DNA of 64,000 nucleotides, taken from assembly GCA_002633005.1 (NCBI GenBank), contig NMRA01000073.1:779791-843790 (forward strand), given 5' to 3'. Numbering within the stretch: the first letter of the stretch is position 1; each line of letters opens with the position of its first letter. Under the pieces are notes generated by a model that saw only the letters and a program-made list of their open reading frames with translations, searched no databases and was not told the DNA's origin. Shown one piece after another: positions 46,101 through 56,749 of the stretch. Origin of the DNA: Phoronis australis. Its lineage: Eukaryota; Phoronida; Phoronidae. A program made the position numbers and the translations under genes.

Positions 46101-49100
46101 AGTCGACTGACGATCTACATGTTGTCGACCGATTTTAATTAGTCGGCCGACGTCAGAGGCCATCGCCTAACGTCCAGGCAATTTGTACTCAAACTTCCCT
46201 TAGTCTTAATCACGACGGAGGAGCATGGATTTCACACACCCTATCCAGCAAAAACTCCCGAACTCGATCGGCAGAGCATCGACAGATATGTACACAATTA
46301 TTGGAAACCACCATCACTACCTTTTAACTATTATCTTTTAATCATAGCGGTGCCTCTGTGAAAGACGTATTTGCTCAAACAATAATTTTATTTTGAAAAA
46401 GTTTACATTGAGACGCAACTTACTTAGGTCTATCAATAATGCCTGGATTAATTCCGGGTAAATTCCATTACTTGCTGGGTTTGTTCACTCAATTAATCGG
46501 TCATGGTGTCTGTCATTTAAAGCTAGAGTTAGAGTACTGGGGCCCATTCCAACAAAACTGACTTAGCTAAGACAGATCTTAAATTTTTATAAATTTTAAA
46601 ATAAAAGTCAAAACCAATTCAAGAAAGAGATCGTAAATTGTTTGACATAAGTTTTGTCTTAATTTTGACTTACTTGCCTAATGTGGAAGTTTCAAAGTTT
46701 GGAAGTTAAGAAAAATCTTAAACTTACGTCAAAAATGAACTTAAGTCAGTTTCTTGGAACAGGCCCCTGTTCTGTCTTTTTTATAATCGCACTGATACTA
46801 CCATTCTATGCTCAGCCAACTATCTATTCTCAGACGTCTAAGGACACGTTCATGATTTGCGTTTGTGGGACCGACTTCGCAACGGTATTATAACTATGGT
46901 GGGCGTGGCCTAACTGCGTTTGTCGGAACTATCCATTTAAGTATAAGACAATAACCGTTTGTTTCTCAGTTAAAGGAAAAAGACGTAGTTGAGTTTCAAC
47001 TTGTACATAGAAGTAACCTTTTGTATACATCTCCACTCACCTATGAAGAGGCTGGAAGCGTATGCGAATGGTGCTTGGCACCAGATTAAGCCTTTACCCT
47101 CTTTAAAGATGACTTCAGATGTACCGTTGATGTATCCTCCGCCTACCCACGTCGCTGGAACAGAGTTACGATGAAAAGACGGTAAAAGACTCAAACTCTC
47201 TCCTAACCCCTCTCTGTTCCTGAATCCCGTAAACATACCTCGTTGCAGGGGTCGAAATAGCACAAAGAGAAAGCGGGAAAATTACTTACTTTCACGAGTT
47301 AGTGTTTACCTGGGAGTAATATGTCATAATGGTCCCACGTATAGTTCTTCCACACAGCGTGCAACTGTTAAAACAAATAATGATTTCTCATTATAGGGTT
47401 TTGTGGTCCTGCAGGCGCTTTATTAGTTGCTTCTGTTAGAGTACGACGCCTGTTGTTAGCTGGAGGTAACTAAAGTACTCCAGTTCTTGAGTAACGTGTT
47501 GGTCTCAAACAAATGACGCTAAAATCACTTGAAGTCGCACACAATCACTACAAAACTTCTTTCAAACCTTTGTCTTCATTAGTGCCCCACCTCAGTAGAT
47601 GAGCACTGGCCATTTAATCCCCAAAATGGTCGACTAAGTACTAAAAATAACATTCCTAAAGAAATTGCTATTGTTTATTAAACTTTTGAAGGAATAAGTG
47701 CTGGTGTAATTTTTCATCGAATTTGAGTAGGTGGCTTTCAATAGGCCTTTTGCGAGTTTATAACAATAACGCGAGATTATGTGAGACTTAACTGTGACGT
47801 CACGGGAAGTGGGGCAAAAGCTTGTCGTTTGGTCATTTGCCCAATACGGTAGCAGAGTGTATTCTGTTATTGTCTTCGAGTTTTTAGCCGTTTAGTTCGA
47901 AAAATGTCCAAAAGCATTGCTGTTATGGCAAATGAACTTCAGATTCGCACTACAATACGTTCTATCGCGTTCTGTACTAATTTCGTCCCGTGTATTTTAA
48001 ACGGGCGGTAGGCGAAATCCGCTCACTGGTAAAGTTTTCACCTCGTCGAAAATACATTCTACACCTAAAATTAGCACCTAAAAGGCTCTTACTTTCTTCA
48101 GTGACTCTTTCTGCTTCTAAGCATATCTTCGATGAAGCATATATACGGGAATTCAGGTGACTTAGGCGAAGAATTCCAACTCCACTTTGTGGTTACTGTT
48201 AACTTTGTCCGCGCGCGCGATTACCACAATCAAGTAGTTCAACTGAGTCAGGTGAGTATGAGGCAAAGGCTAGCGCGAGACTGAGCGAAGCGCGAGATCT
48301 GGCGCGTGACCTGGCGCGTGACACTTGCAAAATAGCATGAGAAAATATCAAGTGAAATTTGTAAGATTTGTGTCCCTTGGACTTTTTGTTCGTCAACAGG
48401 CGTGATTTCACGTAACTTCTTCAAAATGGCGGCTCTTTAGTGAGAGAAACTCGAGAGAACCGCGAGGTTTTCATGAATATGCTCAAGTTATTTGTAGACT
48501 AAATTGTGTCCAGAGTCAGGGTATGTGTTAATTATAACTTCATGTGCACATATGCATGTTTCATTTGATTTTATTTGCTGTATTTTGAAGTGAATATCTT
48601 TTTATGGGGATACACTATCGCCCCTGTATGCCTGCGCCATTCAGGCCTAGAGCGGGTTAAGTTCCAATTTCAGTCCGTTCACAGCTTCGCACAACATAAC
48701 AAGGTCACATTTTCTTCGTCTAATCACAGTTATTCCACGACCCATCTACCATATCTTAAGTTGTTTTAACGTTTTAAGCGTAAAATTCACCATAAGAACT
48801 CCAGTAAGTTTTAGAGTGTGTAGCAAAGACTCGGGGCAAAACAAGAGCAATATGGCGGGTTTTGCCCCTTTCCGGTGACGTCACAGTGACTAGCGAGAAA
48901 CTCGCAAGTGAGCTATTATGTACACAGACTTATATTAAAAATAATCGCAATGACGAATAACTCCATTGTAAAACACGACGTTTCGGTATAGGACGAGTAA
49001 AATTAAGGACACCGCAGACTGGAGACGTAGTAGATGGTCTGTCTGTCTCAAGTGAGCAATAGATGAGCTGACAGCTCACGCCAAGGCGAGAAAAAATGTA

Positions 49101-50868
49101 TGAACTAGCGTTTAGTTCATGTAAAAGTTCCCCTATTTTCACGCCTTGACGTGAGTTACAGGTCAGCTATCGTTCACTTGAGGCAGCTAATTCCGGTCAA
49201 AGCCCTCCGTTTGCAATGTATAACTAATGTTACACCCATGCTGCATGGGCCGCGCAGCACTGAAAAAAATGGGGGGCTAAAGACCTCAGCCCCCCCCCGT
49301 TTTACATCGCGTATTGACCATGGGCGGCGCAGCACTGAAAAAGTGGGAAGGGCTACAGCTCCCCAGCCGTTATGGTGCGCCTCCCACGTGTTTACGTCCC
49401 GTTTATTTCACTTTGACCAAATACAGTGTTAGGTTTCATGTAAATCCCACTGAATGTAGTTGACATTTGGCGATAACCTGCCATAAAGTGACATTTTACG
49501 ATAACCCCAGATAAGCCCCGTTATTACGACTGCAATGCAACTTTATGATGATGATACACAATATACTAGAGTTCAAATTTGATCCCGGAGACAAAATCAC
49601 GAGACTAAAGTATCTACAAGACTCGGAAATGATTGACTTATGGAAAACGTGGGACCCGTGAAATGCGTGATTTTAATTGTATCCGCTAACAACAACCTGG
49701 AATACTTTATACACCGAAAGCCGGAGATAATAATTCCAATAATTTAATGGTCGCTATCGGGAAACGTTTCAACAGTGCTTAGAACTTCGCACCCATCTCA
49801 GCAAAGTTGTGTTATTATTGTCACAACGAATTCATGTTTTAATTTACATTGAATAAACAGACAAGAAATTTCTGACAATTGAATTGATGTTTCAGCAATC
49901 CGATCAAACCAAAACTGCTGGGTATTGCGTCTTTGAATTTTTCCTGACATCCGTATGTATATCTGTACGTTTTGCGTAAAAGCAAAATACAGCTTCAGAC
50001 CTGATCTGTAACGTGACATGCATTTTCCCTAAAAAGAATCACTTTTAGTACTATGCAAGTTTATATTTCATCAGGCGAGCACTCAGTTTTTCTATTTCTA
50101 GCAGATTTTTTTGTTATTTTTACACGACCGTAAATATAAATTGGGCATACTAGCGATGAGCCGGACGATATGAAGAATTATCGCCCAAACTTTGAAGGTG
50201 TTTAACCAGATATAACTATTATAAAGGTGGTGGTAATTTAATGTAGATTTAAACATATATTAACATGAAACAAGGGTACTAAATGATCACTTCTAAGTTA
50301 TCTTAGCTACATGTATGTATTAAATGATGTATGTATGCATGCATGTATGTACGTGTTTAAATCCGCTCGTTCGATACAATCCGTCATATTCCATAAAATG
50401 TACACGATGACGTCACACGTAAATGGAAGAACTTCGTATCAAAAGAGCTTGTAGTCAACTTTATGCTTTATGTACGTATTTATATATGCATGTTTAATAT
50501 ACGTATATATACGTACGTATATTTCTGCCCTGGGTGTTTAATTTCAGAATGTATTGGTGTTTGTCAATTTCCCAATATCAAGCGTGGACCTGAGTGCCAA
50601 GGCAGTGCATTGTCAAGTACAAAAACTTGCGTACACACTAACTAAACACAACGATAAACACGTGCATATTTAAGCTTCCGCACCACTTACCCGTCATGGT
50701 GAAACACCCCACCACCATGCCAATGTTTCGTCCGGCCAACATCACTTCCTCTGTGTCCGCATTTGCTCCGGTCGACTTCGACTTTCGCCCGGCCCATATC
50801 CCAAGCACCAGGATCAGCACGTAAAATACAATTATCGATATTAAGCCAATGACATTTAATTCTGTCAT
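37149..50868 (-). CDS. SLC5A7: High-affinity choline transporter (CHT1), 7 coding exons, 551 aa
   Basis: Exons in transcription order: 50868-50691, 47154-47041, 45575-45420, 40729-40581, 39641-39477, 38695-38566, 37912-37149; 1656 nt with all GT-AG junctions in frame. The product is a sodium-coupled symporter that recovers choline at cholinergic terminals, limiting for acetylcholine synthesis. Diagnostic blocks are [73 protein letters not shown] and GGEP, in the family order. The length is close to the human protein (580). The cytoplasmic tail is acidic and holds ERVSLM, a dileucine-type sorting signal by pattern. The start ATG precedes the first membrane segment directly; noncoding 5' exons would be unseen. 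Introns carry several mobile elements, including a same-strand retrotransposon. Confidence 0.95.
38036..38172. mobile_element. MITE, TTCAGTARCGCTAGGACC family, copy 1
   Basis: The left end TTCAGTAACGCTAGGACCTA and the right end TAGGTCCTAGCGTCTACTGAA are inverted repeats. About 137 bp, non-coding, in the last intron of SLC5A7. A clear target duplication was not found. Confidence 0.8.
38180..38500 (+). repeat. Dispersed repeat shared with 28485-28880
   Basis: Same ordered words as the copy at 28.5 kb, ending in ATCTTCAAAACAGGGTTTAG. It sits beside the MITE at 38036-38172 in the last SLC5A7 intron. Confidence 0.65.
39084..39226. mobile_element. MITE, TTCAGTARCGCTAGGACC family, copy 2 (diverged)
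   Basis: It starts TTCAGTAGC and ends GGTTCTAGGGTTACAGAA, with interior words AAAATCACGTGTTCTCATTT and AAATACACGGCAATAT shared with the other copies. It lies in the SLC5A7 intron between exons 5 and 6. Confidence 0.7.
39697..39834. repeat. 19-bp minisatellite, seven copies with CCACGTGG
   Basis: CCACGTGG or its variant CCGCGTGG starts at 39699, 39718, 39737, 39756, 39775, 39794 and 39813, an exact 19-bp period. Each unit reads CCACGTGGTGAAACCCTTA with small changes. CACGTG is a palindromic E-box bound by bHLH-zipper proteins such as USF and Myc/Max. The array ends about 57 bp upstream of the 3' splice site of SLC5A7 exon 5 (39641). Binding is inference only. Confidence 0.95.
41024..41154. 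mobile_element. MITE, TTCAGTARCGCTAGGACC family, copy 3
   Basis: From TTCAGTAGCGCTAGGACCTA to GAGGTCCTAGCGTTACTGAA, perfectly inverted over the outer ends apart from one base. It lies next to the CR1-like insertion in SLC5A7 intron 3. Confidence 0.85.
41452..43827 (-). CDS. CR1-like reverse transcriptase, 791 aa open frame
   Basis: This is the C-terminal two thirds of ORF2. The reverse transcriptase blocks are in order: [68 protein letters not shown] and the catalytic [11 protein letters not shown] Cys/His-rich end contains CSCG and CEVC. The frame is uninterrupted. Its ATG overlaps the stop of the endonuclease frame as ATGA at 43827-43824, yet the related copy reads through in one frame across this point. 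A single-base indel is therefore likelier than designed reinitiation. The enzyme would copy element RNA at a nicked target. Confidence 0.95.
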   Translation of the reverse strand: MKTIKNKNKPWFNKNIKSEINKRNKLYRSFRRSNNPCTFKCYKEQCNSMEELIKKTKQDYKMKVISNIKNVSKNSKEYWDIVNKIRGQVKQSSYPTIHSKESNSQASSKADKSILFLDYFTAKSHIAPTINYPEFPNRTLEHLSYIEAQPSEVRKLLENIDENKNDGTNLITNKMIKIIARELTLPLTTLYNKILQSGKFPLNWKLGVMIPIHKKNSKTDIANYRPITLLNTLSKILEKIISQHMFDHLSSQNLIYRRQFGFMPGNSTVSQLTEIVHDIHLQFEQGYNVRSVFLDIASAFDVVPHDLLLHKLQSYGFSGTLLLLLKSYLENRTYKVRIEGVLSPSSTPGFVNAGVPQGSVLGPLLFLLYINDLPDTISSKTFLYADDTAIFHPFSKEHPHDSLQLQTDLNKLYDWSHKWKMKFKPEKSVDLIFSKSNNTHFQTNPTLELSLNGEVIPNKFTHKHLGLLLDHKLTFTPHCRELVQKVQKLINPIRIISRHLNSMHLETLFKSFVLPHLDYCDIIYQSANAGILLQLERLQYQAALAITGAYKGSNTIKVLNSLHWSKLATRRKLHLSMYTFKVLTNINNFSNKILFDSYKRPSTRPGLRQSNMYTIPASISQAFRRSTILTCIDNWNSLPFKIKESTSIVTLKNNFKMHTTTPDLPVPLTSFQLPRNHEITLYRSRCGLFLNNEKFRHNFNNISALCSCGDTQTYPHVFFACEVCKEERVQLFQALEQYPNVYKKYSEIPQLYNKINFFLYGCQELNSNENMVLFEIVSEFLYNIKSLCVSG
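43824..44984 (-). CDS. 2A peptide plus APE-type endonuclease of CR1-like ORF2
   Basis: 386 residues from the ATG at 44984. Residues 1-79 are a non-conserved leader. DIEVNPGP at 80-87 matches the 2A ribosome-skipping signature. The AP-endonuclease-like domain follows with [29 protein letters not shown] and NSDHHVIE in the usual order, all catalytic positions present. This enzyme nicks the target DNA. The frame ends at TGA 43824 and the reverse transcriptase continues one frame over. Confidence 0.92.
   Translation of the reverse strand: MLTMNCMNLSLFNYRHDNYNCSGVWKTKIPHCFSSITLDLTLLLRKRPRTEHLRNVYCTMKNSCCDIRVIIEQSLLTAGDIEVNPGPGTQGLASFKVLFTNINSIKANNLSRFDLLKQVITDNNYMVIAICESGTLSEDNLSALIIPEYHIAYHTNVGRGLILFVHNSVNYKTIDDKIIQSMSNCWIELYVNHKKVYYGFFYRSPSQTSHERKAYFKTFSEQLQELSQTNKTIVINGDFNARNSTWYSEDNDNQAGLELFDILLTNDCIQLINEPTRLTEYSHSCLDLCITNNLGLIESTSVRPPIGNSDHHVIETTFTLNCPPKEPDIMKKIWNYNLINMDKLRSDITTFNWTEILNKSDINDAVSIFTQSLYNILDNNIPSTIP
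44724..44747 (-). other. 2A-type ribosome-skipping motif, copy 1
   Basis: Encodes DIEVNPGP. In 2A peptides the bond before the last proline is not made and translation resumes. Here that would free the 86-residue leader from the endonuclease and reverse transcriptase. Activity is inferred from the match to DxExNPGP. Confidence 0.8.
45659..45800 (+). repeat. CAG/CAA-rich trinucleotide tract
   Basis: Imperfect AGCAGCAGC, ACCACC and CAACAG runs make a low-complexity stretch in SLC5A7 intron 2, ending about 85 bp from the 3' splice site of exon 3. The long open frames across it, which read as Leu or Ala runs, are composition artefacts. Confidence 0.85.
46538..46769 (+). mobile_element. MITE of the GGGGCC..TTCCAA family, copy 2
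   Basis: The left end TGGGGCCCATTCCAACAAAA and the right end TTTCTTGGAACAGGCCCCTG are inverted repeats; the adjoining ACTGACTTAG and TTAAGTCAGT extend them. It shares its interior with 22090-22326. It lies in SLC5A7 intron 2. Confidence 0.8.
47740..48918. mobile_element. 1.2-kb inverted-repeat element in SLC5A7 intron 1
   Basis: The left end (47740-47819) and right end (48861-48918) are imperfect inverted repeats. Shared words are TTGCGAGTTT, CTGTGACGTCAC and GGGGCAAAA, met in opposite order and strand. The interior has no transposase, and short open frames near 48.2-48.4 kb are GC-biased. It is probably a non-autonomous DNA transposon of unassigned class. Confidence 0.65.
49043..49186. mobile_element. 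Long hairpin (about 50-bp arms)
   Basis: Arm 49043-49093 pairs imperfectly with 49134-49186: CTGTCTCAAGTGAGCAATAG against the complement of CTATCGTTCACTTGAGGCAG, then the AGCTCACGCCAAGGCG region. The loop is about 40 bp. This is either a foldback MITE or a structured RNA in intron 1 of SLC5A7; the former is likelier. Confidence 0.7.
49238..49385 (+). repeat. Direct repeat of about 78 bp, two copies
   Basis: CATGGGCCGCGCAGCACTGA at 49241 recurs as CATGGGCGGCGCAGCACTGA at 49319, each followed by A-rich then G-rich sequence and a CAGCCCC or CCCCAGCC word. No coding signal. Confidence 0.7.
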
Positions 50869-53120
50869 CGTGGACACCCGGGCACTAATCACTTAAGATG
50901 CACAGCACTTAAAGAGCCTCGCGCGCTCACTGGTATGATCTCAGTGATTTTATGAGTTATATACGGGCATTTACACTACTTTGTCATTGGTCATCCATGT
51001 CAACTATTCGTGATCCCATTCATCTGAGGACCGTAAGAACGGGGGGGGGGGGGGGGGGGGGGGGGNGCACGTACCCTTGATAATTTGCAGTTTATAAGTT
51101 TTTGCGCAAAAGACTTTGCATTAAAATGACTTTCACTGACTAACTATGCTCATCACCCTGGAGGTGTAACCGATGTAACAGGGATAGTGGGGACGTGTTG
51201 CTGACCGAATCAGTCAATTTTCTGGTGTAATTTCGGACCACGGCATTTTCACAACTTTGATATACACTTTGGCGCCAGTTAAAAAGAATCGGCTGTAAAA
51301 ATGGCATGGTATATCACTAGTTTTGCTTGGTATAAATTTCGATTTGATTATAAATATTGACTTGATTATGAAAATTCGGTAAATTCAGCAACCTCGGTTA
51401 ACAGCCAGCTTCATCTCCCGCAATAAGTGAGGGTCATATTTCATTCGAAGCACGCCGTGCGGGTATATACATGGGACGTAATTCTAGCCCTCAGTTTAAA
51501 CATCTGTCTCCTTTTTCATTTTTGGTTTAAATTTCACTTCAGATTTGGAAGCCTTGTTACAACCCCTGCCCTAAAATGACCACATACCCCCCCCCCGGTT
51601 GACCCAATATTTTTATCATTCTACTGGCCCCATGTCTTCTAACCCCGGTGTTGACGCTTTGACTTCATACGCGTTCACTTGCTGATATTATAAGATCGAC
51701 TTCGTAACCAACGTGGTACTGACAGTGTCTCTGTATTGCAACAGACGGTTGTCGGTACCGCGATCATTCTGGACACAAATTTTTAAAGAGTAGACCTAGT
51801 TGTCTAACGAGTTCACTCCCAGTTCCAATGACTTTTCATCATTACATCGTTTACGCATCTTCTTTATAAAGGACTCCTGTGGCGGCCAGTTCCCCCGAGA
51901 AAGTGAGTTAAACCAGACTTTTCACTATTTACCACCAAAGAGATGTTATTTCAGAAAGCCACAGAGGCTCGAATTGCCGCAACGTCGAAATTTTCTCAAA
52001 AATGACCGCCGCTATCTATTATAACGGTTAGGCGTGAAATCGGGATCATTGGACCATTTGTCCCGTTCCCTCCTGTATCCCGTAAGCAATTAACACATTT
52101 TCTTCTCCCCGAATCGTATGACGTCACACATTCCTCGGACTGAATTAGAAGCAACCTTGTTGCGGCTCATGGCCGGTTGTTCCTTGAGCGGATCTCATCT
52201 CCCGGAGGTGGATGCGTAGCCCCCTTTTTCTATCGGCATGACAACGGCATGCAGGTGTCGCTACAACAGCGTGTTGTTTGACCAAGAAGATATTCCTTGC
52301 AAACACAGGCGTCTACTTCAATGTTTTGCTGCTCTTTATTCTCATTGAAGCTCATTCTTTGCACTAACTGGGTTTGGTCCCAATCAGTATGAGAAAGACT
52401 GTCAATCGGTTGCCGGTCGTAAAAATTATGAAGGTTTACGTACTTGACATGTACTGTTACGAGTTGAATCATGACTAACACGTGGACACTCGCGTGGTGA
52501 AGAACTAGTTAGAGTAATCGAAACGATTTGTACGTTGCGTTCTACGGGGGACTGAAGAATAAATTGGAAATTTTCCCTAAAAATAGCCAGTAGATAGCAA
52601 AAACAGCTCTTGATACTTAATCTATGGCATCATTACACGTGAATGCCGGGGGTTGTTTGGCACAGAAACTTCCGGATTATTTATGAAGTAAGGTACTACA
52701 CCTCATATCTCAGCTTGGCTGGTCAACCGATGCCGAAGTGGTGGTAATAACAACTTGCGATTGTAATGATATTAATTGAAATAATTTAAAGTCTTGTATT
52801 TTCTTTGTATCGAGGGCTTGCTTAAAGCATAAATATTGAAACCGGGTGGACTTCGTGAAAACGTGGCTAATCTTGCAAGGCATCGGATTTTACGACGGCA
52901 TTCACTCTAAGATTGTCTTCAGTTGTCTATCTTACACGTTAAAATATGTACTGGTAGAATCATAGAATAAAGCACTTGGGCATCTTATCTCGCCCTGTAA
53001 TGACGTATTTCTTTCTACTGCAAATGTGATGGCAACTAACTCTTGCTCAACAGGTTATGGGCCTAGTCGTACGGGAAGAAGACTATGTCTTGTGTTTGAC
53101 GGCACTGAGAGAAAATATTA
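50869..53120. other. Upstream region of SLC5A7; G-tract with ambiguous base
   Basis: Expected to hold the SLC5A7 promoter and any noncoding 5' exon, but no core motif was identified. A run of about 25 G (51041-51065) ends in an N at 51066. A C-rich run lies near 51591. No exons recognised. Confidence 0.4.
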
Positions 53121-53294
53121 GCTTTTTTTTAAGTGATATATATTTATTGAAGAATACACAGAACATACAAAGAAATTATAACAAACCCAGAAACCGCGAA
53201 GCATTATATCTGGGTTGTAAACAATTCATAAATGAAACTAATATACATAGAGGTATATACAATTAAGTAGTATCTAAAATAAGTATTCCAATAC

Positions 53295-53940
53295 TTATAT
53301 TTCGTTATCGCGGGTAAGGGAGAATTGAGTCAAGGGTGTTGAGTTATCAAAATTATGAAAAACAGTTCTAAAATTATTTTTTATACTCGTAAAAGAGTTG
53401 CTTTCCTTAACAAAGACTGAAAGAGAATTCCAGTTGTTGATGCACATCATGACTAGACCTTCTGAATGCCTGACTGAACGACGGAGGAATTGCATATGGG
53501 GTGGAGGATCTCAAATCACTACGATGGCCTTGTCTAGTATATAGATCAAATATTTTTTTGACAGACACGTTGTTAACATTGTTTATTACTTTGAAAGTAA
53601 ATGTGGACATGTGAAGATTGCGTCGAGTAGACAGTTTGGGCCACTTGAGACTATTCAAAACCTTAACACTATTGGATCCCCTGTAAGCTCCGGCGGCTTG
53701 ATATTGCAACTTCTCTAAATGTTGGAGTGCACCCGTATTGGCAGACTGATATATAATATCACAATAATCAATGTGTGGAAGTACAAAGGACTTGAACAAA
53801 ACTTCTAAATGTTTAGAATTCAGATGACGAGATACGAGCTTAAGTGGGTTAATTAGTTCCTGAGTTTTTTGTACGAGCTCCCGAACGTGAGGGGTGAATG
53901 AGAGTTTTTCATCTAACAGTATACCCAGATGTCTGTGCGA
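53295..53940 (-). pseudogene. C-terminal part of reverse transcriptase, broken
   Basis: Continues the frame after the TAG at 53941: [20 protein letters not shown] and LQYQAAGAYRG match the intact copy, which has four or five more residues at the second site. A frameshift near 53450 leads to INNWNSLSVFVKESNS, after which the sequence ends about 95 residues earlier than in the intact copy. Confidence 0.85.
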
Positions 53941-55404
53941 CTATTTTCTAGGAATGATTTCATCATTAAGTTTAAGGTCATAAGACGGGTCAACAAGGAA
54001 AAGAGCATTAATAGATTTGGAGAAAGTGAGGTCAACGCTTTTTTCTGGTTTAAAATTCATTCTCCATTCTTGTGACCAATAGCTGAGTTTATTTAAGTCG
54101 TGTTGAAGCTGCAAAGAACATTCAGGGCTGCTCCCTGCGAAGGGGTAAAAAAGCGCCGTGTCATCTGCATAAAGGTATGTGCTACATGACAGGTTCTCAG
54201 GAAGGTCATTAATATAAACCAAGAAGAGAAGAGGGCCCAATAGGCTACCCTGCGGTACACCTGCGTTTACAAATCCAGGAGGGGATAAAGTTGAAAGTAC
54301 GCCATCGACACGAACACTGTATGTTCTTTCGAAGAGATATGAGGTGATCATGTTTAAAAGATTACCAGTAATGCCATAGGATCGAAGTTTGTGAAGTAGA
54401 AGGTCGTGAGGGACACAGTCGAAAGCAGAAGCTATATCTAGAAAAATGAACCTGACACTCTCGCTCTTCTCAAAATGTAAACGAATCTCATGTACTATTC
54501 TAACAAGTTGTGCCACGGTGCTGTTCCCAAACAAAAAACCAAATTGACGATGATAGATCAAGTTGTTTTGTTTGAGAAATGTTAGAATACTTTGAGCAAT
54601 GATCTTCTCGAAGATTTTGGACAGGGTGTTAAGTAAAGTTATTGGGCGATAATTTGAAATTTCAGTTTTGGAGCCTTTTTTGTGTATAGGGACCATAATT
54701 CCATGTTTCCAAGAAGACGGATATATACCTAGCTGAAGAAGTTTGTTAAACAGATTGGTCAGGGGCATGGTAATTTTGTTGGCAATCATTTTGATCATCT
54801 TGCTAGTTATTAAAGCTGTGCCATCATTCTTATTGGGGTCAATTTCATCGAGATACTTCCGGACATCAGTTTGATTAGCCGGGTTGTCAGACAGTTGATT
54901 GAGACAACGTTCACGAAGAAAGGGAAAGTTACCTACTTCAGTTGGTGTAATGTGGCTTTTGTTCGTGAAAAATTTGAGAAACAAATCACACTTGTCACTA
55001 CTACTTGAGGCTAGGTTACCATTATAGTTGATGACAGGATAGGAGGATTGTTGTTGACTGCCGCGTATTTTATTGATGATGTTCCAGTATTCCTTGGAGT
55101 TTTTGCTTGCGCTGTTAATTTGTTGAAAAAGCTTGTGTCGGTGATCAGCTTTGGCTTGATTTACTAAAGTTTCAACCAGACGTGACTGCTCCTTGTATCT
55201 GTTGTAGATTATAGTGTTGTTAGATCTTCTGAAAGAGCTGTAAAGTCTGTTTCTTGTGCGGATTTCCCGTTTAACATTATTGTTGAACCACGGTTGGCTA
55301 TTGTGTTTAATTATCTTTTCAGTTGATGGGATGTGGTTTTTTAAAATTTCATAGAGAGTACTAGTGAAGAATGAAACAGTATCATCAATGTCGCCAGCGT
55401 TCAA
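53941..55404 (-). pseudogene. CR1-like reverse transcriptase, stop-truncated (487 aa)
   Basis: Holds the end of the endonuclease linker, NHIPSTEKIIKHNSQPWF, and all main reverse transcriptase blocks: [50 protein letters not shown] and YLYADDTALF. The frame runs straight through the point where the other copy shows ATGA, so the ancestral ORF2 was one frame. It ends at TAG where the relative has an aromatic codon. Confidence 0.9.
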
Positions 55405-55580
55405 TATGGAATCCCAGTCAGTGTTGCTGATATCCTGACGCAGTTTATCGGTGTCGACCTGATCATATTTCCAATTGGTTCGAGTGGTGTGTTGTTCTTT
55501 AACCGTTTTTTTTAAGTGTTAGAGTGGTTTCGATAGTGTGGTGATCAGATTTGCCAACAGGAGGTAGTACAGAACATGAG

Positions 55581-56660
55581 TCAATGATACTCAAATTGTC
55601 TGTTATACAGATCGAGGTCAATACATGAATGAGAAACGTTGGTGATACGGGTTGGCTCATTAATTAGTTGTATGCAGTCATTAGACAATAAGATATCAAA
55701 CAATTGTAGTCCGGCCGTATTTTCATGATCATCATTGTACCATGTAGAGTTTCGGGCATTGAAATCACCATTTATGATTATACTAACGCTATTGCGGTTA
55801 AGTTCCGCTAACTGATCGGCTAGGGCTTTGAAGTAGAGTTTTCTTTCAGTTGGAGATTGAGAAGGTGAGCGATAAAACAACCCATAGTAAATTTTTCTGT
55901 GATCGAAATAAATTTCGATCCAGCAGTTGCATAACTGAGGACAAGTTAAGCTAGGACATAATTTAAATGAGAGTGTGTTTTTAGTGAATAAAATGATACC
56001 ACGGCCACTGTTGCTGTGATACGAAACACTGTAACCAGGAATGATTAGTTCATTATCAAGGTCGTCTTTGGTAACATTACAAGTTTCACAAAGAGCGACA
56101 ATCATATAATCGTAAGACAGAACAAAGTTTTTTAGAAGTTGGAATCTGGAGAAATTGTTGGATTTAATACTGTTAATATTTGAAAATAAGATTTTAAAGG
56201 TAGTATTGTCTTCAGGCCCAGGATTTTCTTCAACATCGCCAGCTAAAAGGAGGCACATGCCAATGACGATTCCGTAATCCATACAGGTGTTATGTAAACA
56301 ATAGTAAGACACATCAGTAAGCTGAACCCGCATAGCGTGATATCTCATTCGATGCCGGTGAGAAGAATTCAACTGTGACCATGAGGGGGAAAACAATGTA
56401 AGACCAGAGAAACTCACACTACTCGAGGCACTCAAAGGATAGCCGTATTTAACAATTAATACACCAATGCTTGTTGAAAATTCAAAGGTTGTTAAATGAA
56501 TAAGGTAGTCTGGACAATTAGGGGAGTCATTTTTAAAAAACAAAATTATATCATAGGCTCGCTTACAGATACATAAATAGCAACTTAGTTGAAAAGCACA
56601 ACATATAAATTCAATCTTGGGAAACCAGTTAGTTCTGTTGCAAGTAAATACAAAACACAT
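55581..56660 (-). pseudogene. Leader, 2A peptide and endonuclease of CR1-like ORF2
   Basis: The first ATG in the open frame is at 56660; the frame is open further up to 56747. A hydrophobic, cysteine-rich leader of about 140 residues precedes DVEENPGP, an exact 2A match. The endonuclease follows with FSNINSIKSNNFSRF, CETCN, YRSPSQSPTERK and [11 protein letters not shown]. The frame leaves the conserved path after SHSCIDL because of an indel near 55612. The SDHH block is found in another frame near 55550. Confidence 0.9.
56214..56237 (-). other. 2A-type ribosome-skipping motif, copy 2
   Basis: Encodes DVEENPGP, the canonical DxExNPGP form, preceded by a leucine-rich CLLLAG. Skipping would release the hydrophobic leader. 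Confidence 0.85.
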
Positions 56661-56749
56661 AGATAATGATTGACCTAAAGATATGTACAGAGGAAATATG
56701 ACCACATAGTAACGGACAAAAAAGGTGAAAAATAAGAGTTTGAACACTC

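Noticed and set aside
45830-46160. Possible structured element with repeated GTCG/CGAT words
   Set aside because: Words recur irregularly, with no clear arms or borders.
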